This document shows, in pieces, positions 7,854 through 16,800 of a stretch of DNA of 64,000 bases. The translations under genes were made by a program, and so were the position numbers. Within the stretch, counting starts at the first letter, position 1. Every line of letters begins with the position of its first letter. Origin of the DNA: Butyrivibrio sp. NC2007 (GTDB lineage Bacteria; Bacillota; Clostridia; Lachnospirales; Lachnospiraceae); the NCBI RefSeq assembly GCF_000421405.1, contig NZ_ATWY01000021.1:1-64000 (forward strand), written 5' to 3'. Under the pieces are notes generated by a model that did no database searches, was not told the DNA's origin, and worked only from the letters and a program-made list of their open reading frames with translations.

Positions 7854-8603
7854 TTACAGGTACTTGTCCGGCTCATTCAGGAACACATCGGTAACGCCTG
7901 CTGCCTCGTATTTGTCAAAAGACATCTTGCCTCCGGTAGGCAATTCCGGATATAAATGTCCTCCAAACCAGGCACGTACAGTGCGGCCCTGGAGCTTCTC
8001 CACAGGAAGGTCCAGATGCATTCCGCCGGGATGAAGGGCAATGCTGCCTTTCTCTATGTCATCCCAAAGGGACTCAAGTCCGATGGCCTTGTACAGGCAG
8101 TTGGACAAAAGGTCATCAAGAACGCCCAGCTTGGCAGTCGGCTCAAGCTCGTGAACCTTCACCAGTGATTCCGGATAGAAACTGGAGTAAACGATGGAAT
8201 CTGCAAGCCCCATATCTCCAACCAGCTTAACGATCTTCTCCTCAATGCCGGGATAGTTGTAAACACTGGTCTTCAGCTCTATATTGAGGCGCAGATCCTT
8301 TTTCAGCTCCGGTGCAAGGAGCTCCAAAACCTCTTTCATGGTAGGGATGGTTTCAGATTTCATTTTGCCGGCGTAGATGTGGAGCGCCTTAAGCTCTTTT
8401 AACGAAAAATCACGTACGTAGCCAAATCCATCAGTGGTGCGGTCTACGCGCTCATCGTGGATCACCACCAGCTCCCCGTCGCTTGTCAGCTGAATGTCCA
8501 GCTCGATTCCGGCAAGGTGCGGTATATTCATCGCCTTCTCAAAGGCTGTAAGTGTGTTTTCGGGATAAATTTGCGAGCATCCTCTGTGTGCCCAGATTTT
8601 CAT
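7854..8603 (-). CDS. Glycerophosphodiester phosphodiesterase
   Basis: A 249-residue GDPD-family TIM-barrel enzyme that hydrolyses glycerophosphodiesters to sn-glycerol 3-phosphate and an alcohol. The catalytic motifs are present: HRG at 7-9 (WAHRG), ENT at 16-18, ELD-x-Q near 34-38 and HDE near 49-51. It has no signal peptide, so it is cytoplasmic. The start has AAGGAGG upstream. It is the last gene of the TarI/TarJ-like operon, 12 bases after the Gfo/Idh gene. Its company suggests turnover or supply of glycerol phosphate or a polyol-phosphate diester, but the substrate is inferred. Confidence 0.9.
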   Translation of the reverse strand: MKIWAHRGCSQIYPENTLTAFEKAMNIPHLAGIELDIQLTSDGELVVIHDERVDRTTDGFGYVRDFSLKELKALHIYAGKMKSETIPTMKEVLELLAPELKKDLRLNIELKTSVYNYPGIEEKIVKLVGDMGLADSIVYSSFYPESLVKVHELEPTAKLGVLDDLLSNCLYKAIGLESLWDDIEKGSIALHPGGMHLDLPVEKLQGRTVRAWFGGHLYPELPTGGKMSFDKYEAAGVTDVFLNEPDKYL

Positions 8604-8615
8604 GGTGTGGCCTCC

Positions 8616-9602
8616 TTATTTCTTAATGTATTTTGAAAAAACCTCAGCTCTTGTAATAGCCTCGTTTCTCTCTTTTTGGTAAAAGAGCTCCTGCTCCGGC
8701 GAAAGTCCTGTCGCGTCCGCAAGTTCATCGATTCTCCTTACGAATTCACTGAACTCATAGCGCAGTCCGTCGCTCTCAAAATCATAATTGTACCTGTCAA
8801 TCTTGTTTGGATCCTCGTAGCGGACTTCAAAGTATTTCGTGCGCCACCAGGGTGACGGAGCCAGGATGTAGCCTTTGGTTCCGGCTATAACAAGCTGACC
8901 TTCGCTCTTAGCTGTAAGACCGCACTTGGCTGTGGCTGTGGCGCGGATGGATGACTCACCGGCTTCTGCATAAGAAAAGATCGCTTTAGTATATCCGTCA
9001 ACTCCCGCCTCAGTTATAATGCTCTGGAATCTCACATCGCTGTAATCAGTACCGAGAAACCTGAATATTGGCAGCATATTGTAAGTTCCAAATTCGGTAA
9101 AAGATCCGCCATATGCCGAAGGGTCAAACTCTCTGCCTCCTGGAAGTGTAAGCCTGGTAAATGCTGCTTCAACATCTACTATATCACCGATAACGCCACT
9201 GGAAACAACCTCCTCAAGCCCTAGAAATCCCGGACAATACGCGGTCTTTATTGCTTCCATTATGACGGCATTCTTTTTCTGCGCCAGATCATAAAGCTCT
9301 TTTGCCATATCAGCACCCATGACCATGGGTTTCTCGCAAAGTACATGCTTCCCAATCTCAAGCATTCTCTTGGCATAATAATGATGCGTGCCGTGAGGAG
9401 TCGCTATGTATACAGCATCTACCGTCTCTCCGAAGACCTCGAGGTTCGGCGCCGCCTTGGCACCAATTACTCTCTTCGCAAACTCCTTCGCATGATCGTA
9501 ATTGGGATTGTATACAGAAACCACTTCAATTTCCGGAACATATTCCAGTTCCTTCAGCGCACGCTTTGCAATTCGTCCGGTGCCGATAATTCCAAGCTTC
9601 AT
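8616..9602 (-). CDS. Gfo/Idh/MocA-family NAD(P)-dependent oxidoreductase
   Basis: A 328-residue enzyme. The N-terminal Rossmann motif GIIGTGRIAKRAL (residues 4-16) binds the dinucleotide, YIATPHGTHHYYA follows, and CEKPM near residue 93 is the signature Glu-Lys-Pro; the C-terminal half is the alpha/beta substrate domain. I chose ATG 9602, with GGAGG six bases upstream, over an ATG at 9662 that would overlap the remnant gene and add a Ser/Lys-rich leader. Family members oxidise or reduce sugars, inositols or polyols; the substrate cannot be read here. It sits 16 bases after the isomerase remnant, inside the TarI/TarJ-like operon. Confidence 0.88.
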   Translation of the reverse strand: MKLGIIGTGRIAKRALKELEYVPEIEVVSVYNPNYDHAKEFAKRVIGAKAAPNLEVFGETVDAVYIATPHGTHHYYAKRMLEIGKHVLCEKPMVMGADMAKELYDLAQKKNAVIMEAIKTAYCPGFLGLEEVVSSGVIGDIVDVEAAFTRLTLPGGREFDPSAYGGSFTEFGTYNMLPIFRFLGTDYSDVRFQSIITEAGVDGYTKAIFSYAEAGESSIRATATAKCGLTAKSEGQLVIAGTKGYILAPSPWWRTKYFEVRYEDPNKIDRYNYDFESDGLRYEFSEFVRRIDELADATGLSPEQELFYQKERNEAITRAEVFSKYIKK

Positions 9603-9618
9603 AGGCGTCCTCCGTGAT

Positions 9619-9976
9619 TTACTCTTCGATTCTTGTTTTGAAATACTCTCCGATTCGGGCAATCATGTGAAGCACATCTTCCTTAAGCTCCACAGGGAAA
9701 CAATCAAGTACAGGTGCTGTCTCAAAGCTAAGGACATCCTCAAATCCAATCTCCTTAAGTGCTCTGAGCACGCCTTCCCAGTCAAGAACACTGGTGTTTT
9801 CTCTGGTCCTGGTAAACGTAAACGGCAGCTGATGAAGATCTGCGATACCGTCATTCTCGTGAATATGAAGGACCTTCAGGCGTTTGCCAAGCGTGGTGAT
9901 GAACTTGTAGGGATCGATACCAACAAGATTCCCATGTCCGGTGTCGTAACAAAATCCCAGAACTTCCGCGCCATAC
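9619..9976 (-). pseudogene. C-terminal remnant of a sugar-phosphate isomerase/epimerase
   Basis: Between the dehydrogenase and the Gfo/Idh gene, about 118 codons read LGFCYDTGHGN, KVLHIHEND, LDWEGVLRALKEIGFEDVL and LSFETAPV, ending at TAA 9619-9621. This is the C-terminal half of a xylose-isomerase-like TIM barrel (AP-endonuclease family 2), with metal-binding Asp/His residues in DTGHGN and HIHEND. The N-terminal half is absent: the frame has a stop just inside the dehydrogenase gene and no usable start. Full proteins are about 270 residues. A deletion probably fused the operon here. A short translated product from a rare start cannot be excluded. Confidence 0.8.
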
Positions 9977-11047
9977 TTAATTAACCATAATCTTTACATA
10001 TTCCTCAGACTTGCGGCGCATGATGTCCAGCCCGTCCTGAAGATGCTCAAGTCCGATGCGATGCGTAATGAGTTCAGACGGTCTGAAGTCCATCTTCCAG
10101 TTAGTAAGGCGTTCTAATACGTAACGCCAGTCATCGTCACTTCCGTCTATTCCGCTGAATCCGGAATTCCAGGTTCCTTTCAGGGTCAGCTGATTTCTAA
10201 GTATCTGCCAGTATGTCTGACGGGTAAGTTCCATATCCGACGCCGGATTACCAACCAGCATCACTCTGCCCAACGGACCGACACATTTTACAGCCTGCTC
10301 ATAGCTCTCAGAGCGGCCGATGCACTCGAAATAGACATCAGCTCTTTTGCCATCAGTCTTCTCAAGTACATAGTCCTCCGGCTCACGGCGTCTTACATCA
10401 CAGAAATGATCAGGCTCGTATCCCATAGCCAAGAGCTTCTCCAGCTGTACGTCCTTATTTCCAATGCAAAAGACATTTCGATATCCCGCATCTTTTAAGA
10501 ACATGGCCACGAACAGCCCAATGGTGCCAAGTCCGCAGACAACTATATTGGAATCTGCAGCCTTCGCCGTAGAATTATCAAGCAGCCCAACCTGCCTTAT
10601 AGCATGCACAGCCACAGCCATGGGTTCCAACATAGCAGCTTCATCATCAGATATCTCATCGGGTAACGGCAACAGGTTCCATACCGGAGCCACCAAGTAT
10701 TCCGCAAAACCGCCATCACAGCGCGATCCCAGATAATTGTAGTTCTCGCACATTTCGTAGTGCCCCGATAGGCACTGCGGACATTTCTTGCAAGGAATAA
10801 GAGGGAAGATGCCCACTCTTTTCCCAACGAGTTCAGGTCTTGCCTTGCATTCTTCCACAGTTCCGGTCATCTCGTGCCCCGGAATAAGTGGCATGTTATG
10901 CGCACCGGTCTTGAACACTCTTGGGACATCGGAGCCACAAATGCCACATCTGGTCACCTGAATCAGTGCCTGCTCCTCATTCGGAACTGGCTTCTCAGCC
11001 TCTGTGTATTTTATATTTCCTATACCATATAAGATTTGTGCTTTCAC
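9977..11047 (-). CDS. Zinc-dependent MDR polyol/sugar-phosphate dehydrogenase (TarJ/GatD-like)
   Basis: A 356-residue medium-chain dehydrogenase. Catalytic zinc ligands are visible at Cys37 (GICGSD), His58 and Glu59 (PGHEM); the structural zinc cysteines follow in PCKKCPQCLSGHYEMC. GLGTIGLF is the NAD(P)-binding motif. The sequence resembles galactitol-1-phosphate dehydrogenase, and the TarJ ribulose-5-phosphate reductases belong to the same superfamily. Its start overlaps the end of the IspD/TarI-like gene by four bases, indicating tight translational coupling, and a TarI-TarJ pair would make a CDP-polyol such as CDP-ribitol. I favour a polyol-phosphate role but cannot tell which polyol. Confidence 0.85.
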   Translation of the reverse strand: MKAQILYGIGNIKYTEAEKPVPNEEQALIQVTRCGICGSDVPRVFKTGAHNMPLIPGHEMTGTVEECKARPELVGKRVGIFPLIPCKKCPQCLSGHYEMCENYNYLGSRCDGGFAEYLVAPVWNLLPLPDEISDDEAAMLEPMAVAVHAIRQVGLLDNSTAKAADSNIVVCGLGTIGLFVAMFLKDAGYRNVFCIGNKDVQLEKLLAMGYEPDHFCDVRRREPEDYVLEKTDGKRADVYFECIGRSESYEQAVKCVGPLGRVMLVGNPASDMELTRQTYWQILRNQLTLKGTWNSGFSGIDGSDDDWRYVLERLTNWKMDFRPSELITHRIGLEHLQDGLDIMRRKSEEYVKIMVN

Positions 11048-11835
11048 TCCAATATCTCCCTAGCTCTTGCCAGATCTTCATCAGTCGTAACCTTAAAGTT
11101 CCTCTGATCCCCGGGAATCATGGCCACATCAAGTCCCGCCATAATTGCCGGTTCTGTAGAGCCCTTGATCACGAGTATCTTATCGGGTAAAAGAGCTTCA
11201 TTCGCCTCCATATACTTATCAAAGCGGAAGGCTTCCGGCGCCTGCCCGGCGTATATGCAGCTGCGATTCAAAAGCTCGTCAACACGCTTGCCTGTGCGGC
11301 TAAAATACACCGTGTCTTTCATAGGAAGAACAGGCATTGCACCTTCGTGATCATCCAGCGCACTAATGCACTCGTCAATGTTCTCCACTGTAACGAATGG
11401 GCGTGCAGCGTCGTGAATGATGATATTGTCGATGACTTTGAATTTGCTGTGAACCATGAACTTGGAGCAGTCAGCATTCTCTTTTGCATCCGCGCTGACA
11501 TTTGCGCTGTCATCGTTAGTACGAGCCACATCAAAGATCTGTCTTAAGTCTTTCATGGCATTATATATAGACATCTGCCTGTTCTCGCCCGGATCCGAAA
11601 ATCCCAGAAACTTCTCAGCAACTGCGCTCTCCGGGTCTTCAAAGATTGCACCTTCAATCTTCTCCCGCCAGCTCTCATCAGCGACAATCTGAATATTGTC
11701 TATCATATCGCTCTCGCCAAAGGGCGCCAGAGCATGCATTATCATCATCTGGCCTGAAAGCTCGATGAACTGCTTGGGGATATCTGATTTAATTCTGCTG
11801 CCGGTACCTCCGGCCAGGATGATTGCAATATTCAT
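11044..11835 (-). CDS. IspD/TarI-family cytidylyltransferase
   Basis: A 263-residue nucleotidyltransferase. IILAGGTGSR and the Lys in IPKQF (residues 5-23) form the CTP-binding loop; VIDNIIIHDAARPFV and PMKDTVYF complete the family pattern. IspD makes CDP-methylerythritol; TarI makes CDP-ribitol. The coupling with a polyol-type dehydrogenase and the absence of other isoprenoid genes favour a TarI-like role. Residues about 97-125 hold an insertion rich in Asp, Ala and Asn (DDSANVSADAKEN) where most relatives are shorter. AGGAGG precedes the start. A true IspD function remains possible. Confidence 0.83.
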   Translation of the reverse strand: MNIAIILAGGTGSRIKSDIPKQFIELSGQMMIMHALAPFGESDMIDNIQIVADESWREKIEGAIFEDPESAVAEKFLGFSDPGENRQMSIYNAMKDLRQIFDVARTNDDSANVSADAKENADCSKFMVHSKFKVIDNIIIHDAARPFVTVENIDECISALDDHEGAMPVLPMKDTVYFSRTGKRVDELLNRSCIYAGQAPEAFRFDKYMEANEALLPDKILVIKGSTEPAIMAGLDVAMIPGDQRNFKVTTDEDLARAREILE

Positions 11836-11870
11836 AGGCGTGCCTCCTGTAACTTCGCTCTTAATATCTG

Positions 11871-11898
11871 AAAAGACCTGCCATTTTCGGCAGGTCTC
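11871..11898 (-). terminator. Intrinsic terminator after the acidic secreted-protein gene
   Basis: On the minus strand AGACCTGCC-GAAAAT-GGCAGGTCT is a perfect 9-bp stem followed by TTTTC. It lies between the acidic-protein stop and the IspD/TarI-like start, so the downstream operon needs read-through or a promoter overlapping this hairpin. Confidence 0.85.
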
Positions 11899-11972
11899 TC
11901 ACCGTTATTTCATTACTTCGACTTTTCTTTACGATCTCCTGCTTCTCAGAAAATCTGATAGACCATGTGCAT

Positions 11973-13796
11973 TCATTCGCCTGCAGCTTCAAAGAACTCA
12001 ACTGCTTCGCCGCTTTCGCGGGTATCACTTCCCTCACTCGTATCGCTTTCTTTAAACTCTGTTTCAGATTCCGCCTGAGGATCTTTTGTCTCCTCAACCT
12101 TAATGTCCTCTTCCTCAGATCCCGGATCACCTGTTTTGTCAGCAGGCGGATCGCTCTCGGTTATATCAGGCGCCTCTTCGCCGCCGCTTTCTATTATGTT
12201 CACAGATTCTTCGGTGTCAGAACTTTCGATTATTTTAACCGTATCATCGCTTTCACCGCTCTCAGAGGTCTTTTCTTCCACATCGCGCTCATCCGCTTCG
12301 CCCAGAACTTCTGCATATTTCCGATAGGCAAGCTTTGTGATCTCTTCCTCTATCAGCTTCTCAAGAGCCTCATCTTTTAACTCATTAACCTTCTCAAGGA
12401 TCAGCTCAATGAGCCTTTCTTCTGCGAGTTCTGCAGCTTTGACCAGCTTAAACGCGTCAAACTCCTCAGTCTCTGTAAGCTTCATTGCCGCCTCATAGGA
12501 ATCCTCTCCGATCACCTCATCCCAGTCGGTCAGCATTGGAGTGACCTTCCAGTTGACGTTGATCACCGGCCAGGACTCTACCTGAGTCCAGTCCGCTTCT
12601 GTATTGCAGGAAGCGATGATACCGAAAGAGACAGCGTCAAACTCTGCATTCTCCGCACCTTCTGCAAAAGCATAATCGTAGCTTCCGGTCGCCTCGTTGT
12701 AGGCATATACATAGGTTCCATCCGGAGCAGCATTAAGGGTAACTTCAAATGAAGCTTCATCATAGCTTGTAATTACGGAAGCAATGCCGTAGTCATCAGC
12801 AAGTGCCATGAACAGAGACGGCTTATCGCCTGAGAGCTCCGAGAGACTTGTCACAAGAGGAACCGAATCCGGATTCTGAATACTTGCTGAAATAGTGATC
12901 CTCACAGGAACGTTGCTTTTGTTGATCACCTCATGCATATCGCTTTTGTGCGAGAAATCGTACTCACCTTTGCTGTTCCTGAAAAGGACACTTGCACCTT
13001 CCTCAACCCTTCCGCCGCCGTACTTGGCTGCATCGGTCTCGTAGATAAGGCTCATAGGATCAATGATAAAATCAAACGGACTGGTGGCTCCTATGACAGG
13101 AAGCTGTACATTGGTGACATCTATGGGGTGACTGTCCGCCACTCCTTCAGGAAGTTTGACCTTAAAAGTGGTCACTTCCCTTCCGTCTTCAAGCACAACA
13201 GTCTCTTCATCTATTTTTTCGGCAAAAGAGCTGTCTGCATCATCTGCGGCATCTTCTGTAACATCACCCTTAAGCTCAATATACTCTTCTTTGGTGACGC
13301 TCCTTCCCTCGCTGGTCTCCTCATCTATTACAAAATACTCCTCATCAAGCTTGCGCTCAGCAAACTCTTCTTTGAGCTCTTCTTCGCTTATCTTCGAAAG
13401 AAGTTCCATGCCATCAATCCCGGCACGAAGCTCATCTTTGTCAATGCTGTCGATTAGTGAGTGTACATCTATGGAAGACCTGAGCTCATCCACGTCAACA
13501 AGAGACCTAAGCTCCTCTTTATCAACAAGAGCCCAGATCTCATCATCATCAATTATTGCAGCTGTCTTACCCTGTATCGACCCTCCGAAGTAAGTGTCAT
13601 CACTTTCATCACTGTCACTGCTGTTTCCGCCAACTACTGTCTCGTTTCCATCAGAAGAAAAGATCACAATCTCCTCACCGGATCCGGATTCTTCGGCCAG
13701 CGCAAGAACAGGATCAAGGACCATGATAAGCGTCATGAGTAGCGCCGCTATGCCCATCCATGGGATTTTTGCCAGAATATTTCTCATCGGAAACAT
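11973..13796 (-). CDS. Acidic secreted protein with a DP-LI/KVTW-type beta module
   Basis: A 607-residue protein. The first 34 residues are a signal peptide (MRNILAKIPWMGIAALLMTL, then VLALAEE). Residues about 70-150 hold short imperfect repeats of the type VDxDELRS. About 215-430 is a beta-rich module: VQLPVIGA, FDFIIDPMSLIYET, VLFRNSKGEYDFSHKSD, VINKSNVPVRITISAS, ending WPVINVNWKV. The protein at 31606-32631 has the same order of motifs. The last 170 residues are helical, then strongly acidic (Glu, Asp, Ser), with no sorting signal or membrane anchor. It lies 103 bases downstream of the sortase fusion, on the same strand. Function unknown; a cell-surface role is inferred. Confidence 0.8.
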   Translation of the reverse strand: MFPMRNILAKIPWMGIAALLMTLIMVLDPVLALAEESGSGEEIVIFSSDGNETVVGGNSSDSDESDDTYFGGSIQGKTAAIIDDDEIWALVDKEELRSLVDVDELRSSIDVHSLIDSIDKDELRAGIDGMELLSKISEEELKEEFAERKLDEEYFVIDEETSEGRSVTKEEYIELKGDVTEDAADDADSSFAEKIDEETVVLEDGREVTTFKVKLPEGVADSHPIDVTNVQLPVIGATSPFDFIIDPMSLIYETDAAKYGGGRVEEGASVLFRNSKGEYDFSHKSDMHEVINKSNVPVRITISASIQNPDSVPLVTSLSELSGDKPSLFMALADDYGIASVITSYDEASFEVTLNAAPDGTYVYAYNEATGSYDYAFAEGAENAEFDAVSFGIIASCNTEADWTQVESWPVINVNWKVTPMLTDWDEVIGEDSYEAAMKLTETEEFDAFKLVKAAELAEERLIELILEKVNELKDEALEKLIEEEITKLAYRKYAEVLGEADERDVEEKTSESGESDDTVKIIESSDTEESVNIIESGGEEAPDITESDPPADKTGDPGSEEEDIKVEETKDPQAESETEFKESDTSEGSDTRESGEAVEFFEAAGE

Positions 13797-13846
13797 CCCC
13801 GCGCCTTTCCTGTACGATAAAAAAACATACTACTGGTACATATAGT

Positions 13847-13873
13847 ATATCGACATACCGGGGCAAAATCTTA
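13847..13873 (-). promoter_or_regulatory. Weak sigma-28-like or sigma-A promoter ahead of the acidic secreted-protein gene
   Basis: On the minus strand GTCGATAT (13847-13854) resembles the sigma-28 -10 with one mismatch, and TAAG starts 15 bases upstream where TAAA is expected. TATACT overlaps this site and could instead be a sigma-A -10. Neither reading is decisive. Confidence 0.25.
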
Positions 13874-13899
13874 GATTTTAGGAAAATTTAATAGAAATA

Positions 13900-16800
13900 T
13901 CACTGTTGGTAATTATATTCATCCGTTCTTACTGCACACACAATAAGTCTCTCTTCATCATTTTCAGTGCAGGTGGCAAGTGTTATCACATGGTCAGATT
14001 CATTAGCCTCAATTCCCGTGTTTATGAATGAATCGCGCTCAACTTCCTTAAGCATCTTCCAGTAGTTCGCGGGTTCTTTTCCAAAAGCCCAGAATACATC
14101 GTGATTGTCAGGCACTACATCACAGGCAAAGATCCTGTATCTGTACACACTGTCCCTGGTAAAAACCTGGAAGTACTGATGATCTTCATAGTAATCCGGT
14201 TCATTCCTGTAATTGCGCAGTTTACCGAACATGGAGCGGTCACGCATGTTATGTCCGTAGATCAGGCTGTGCGGATCAGAAAAATCCGGTGTCGACTCAC
14301 CGTCAACAAAGATGGAGCCGGCCCTGGCCTTCTCACCTGTGTAAGCAGTTCTCAGATACTTTTCGTTGTCCCCTGAGTACATTATAGGATAGCTGATATC
14401 CTCATTTTCAAAGTATATCCAGCCCACCACATCAGGATAGTCTTCAGACAGCTGTCTGACATTTACATCAACGCAGTCCCACCAGCCGTGCTCAGCTTCT
14501 TTGGGCGTATTGTCCGCTGTCTTTTCCTCGAGGTTATCAGGTATTTCTTCCGCAGATTCCTCCACATAGATCTCCTCTGCTCCGTCGTACAAATCCTCAG
14601 AAACCTTATACTGGAGCATTGTGGATACCAGGGCTAATACCGATACTATCACAGCGGCTCCGCCGGCAGCCAAAAGAACTTTTACCCTGTTCTCTCTGAT
14701 CTTGCGGGCAAAAAACTTAGCGGTCGTAATGACAATTATTCCAAGGATCAATAATGCTCTTTTAAGTTTGGAGGGAGACTTCTCTTTATCGGAATGAGGC
14801 TTTTTGACATCCCTGAGTTCTCTTAAGGCAAGCGCGAAAGTAACTGCTCCTGCTGCCAGAATGAGTACCCATAGCCAAACTGCATGGATGTTGTCACCCA
14901 TCTTGGGAGCTCTTGAATCATTCTCACTGTCTTCGCCGTTTCCCTTCTTGTTGTCCTTTGTAGCTGTCCATCCTGCCACCAGCGTGATGTCCTTGGTTAT
15001 GGCTGTGTCAAAGTTGAAAACTGAAGCGGAAGTCGCACTGCTTGTTGTAGTTGAAGAACTTAATGTTGAGTTTTTGGTGTACCAGCCCTTAAATATATAC
15101 CCTTCCCTTGTAGGGTCTGCAGGCTTAGTAACCTTCTCACCGGCCTTTACTTTTACCGTGTTCTTACTTGTGCCGTCGTCAAAGGTAACGGTGTAAAAGA
15201 CTTCCTGCTTATACGCCACTGCAAACTGCGAGAACTTATATGAATAGACGTAAATTTTCCCATCGTCCTCGTTGAGCGTATATGTCCCGTCTGCACCACC
15301 GCTTTTTTCTGTTAGCTCCTCAACAGTTCCGTTGTGCTCCCTGAAAATCTTGATGGCATCTTTACCCGAGAAGTCATAAGAAAGCTCGATCTTCAAAGGC
15401 ATTGCTGCACTGGACCTGTCCTTGCTGTCCTTTCTGACCTCTGTCACGGTCTTGTTGTTGTACGCTTCATTATCAGAGGTCTGAAGGATTGAGATATCAA
15501 GGAAATCTGCCTTATAGCTGTTTGTCGTGCTTGTGGTCGCACTTGAACCTGATGAAGTTGCCCTTGCTTTACTTGAGAGCGATGAATTGACGGATGAAGG
15601 TGTCTTGATCTTCAGCGTCTCAAGAACAGAGTCCATGGGATCAGCAACTGTGATCGCATACTTTTTGAGTTCTTCTCCTACCAGCCTTCCATTCTTAATG
15701 TTGGAACTCTTTGCCGTGTACTCGTACTTTGCTGCTTTTACATTTTTAAACGAGGTGGCTGTTGCCAGTGAGCCAACTTCGAAGTTGAACTTCACCGTGG
15801 ATCCGGCCTGTGCGTCAAGCCATGAAAGAGCTTCGCCAGCGGACTTGTTTTCACTAAGAAGCTTCACATTGGCAAAAGCCTGCCCGTCAACTTTTACCGT
15901 TGCAGTTCCATCTGCAAATTTGTATGGCTCAGGCGTCGTATCGCTGTCGATCCATACCCTCAGTCCATGCGTAGATACAGGGACAACAGAGATTGCAGGA
16001 TACTCTTTTCCCTTATCATTGTTCATGGCCGTCTGTGCAGCATCCCTGCTGCCGATTCCGATGTAGGAAACCTTTGTAATGCTCTTTTGCGCATCAACAT
16101 TGCCGATAAGCGTTCCCGTCAGAGGAACGATATCCTTGATCTCCCCGCTTCCAATGGCACAGTCCGTACCAATGGCAAGCGAATGTTCTTCATCCCCAAG
16201 ATCCGCTTCCACACAGATCTTCAGCGCGTCCTCATCCGAAAAGCCCAGATACAGGTCATCCAGGTCAGCTGTGTCAGTGGCAAAAGCCCCCTGCGTGGGC
16301 GCTGCATCCGTACCTGTAATGATCGTCCAGCCCCTGCCACCGTTTGTGGTCTGAATCATATATGCCTTGCCGCCTTTGGCAAACTCTCCCACCACGTCGA
16401 CAACAGTACTTCCCGAAGAAGTATCAATTGTATAAGCCACAGTCCCGTTACTTATATAGCATCTGTCACTGTCATCATTGTAGGGGTCTGTCCATACTCT
16501 TTTGCTGTCAGAAGATGCGTTTATTATCTGAACTTCCCTGGTGGCAGTACCATTTACAAGGCACCTGAACCAGTCCCCGGCTGCGTAAGGCGCATCTTCA
16601 AAAATGCCGCCAAACACATTCGAGTGTGCAAGGTCTATATCCTTCCATTCTTTGCTGCCGCTCTTTCTGTACTGCCACTGATAGAGAACTCCTGCACCGC
16701 CTTCATTGGCACAGACAGTCTTGACCTGAAGCGCAAAATCAGGCGTATCGTCGCCGGCAATCGCCTCCGGGTCCAGTCCATAAGGGTACTCGTGCACAAG

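Noticed and set aside
9663..9854. 63-codon minus-strand frame
   Set aside because: It overlaps the isomerase remnant in another frame, lacks a ribosome site and resembles no protein.
11044..11835. Assigning the gene as ispD of isoprenoid synthesis
   Set aside because: Family alone does not decide; overlap with a polyol-type dehydrogenase and no other isoprenoid genes make TarI-like at least as likely, so no symbol was given.
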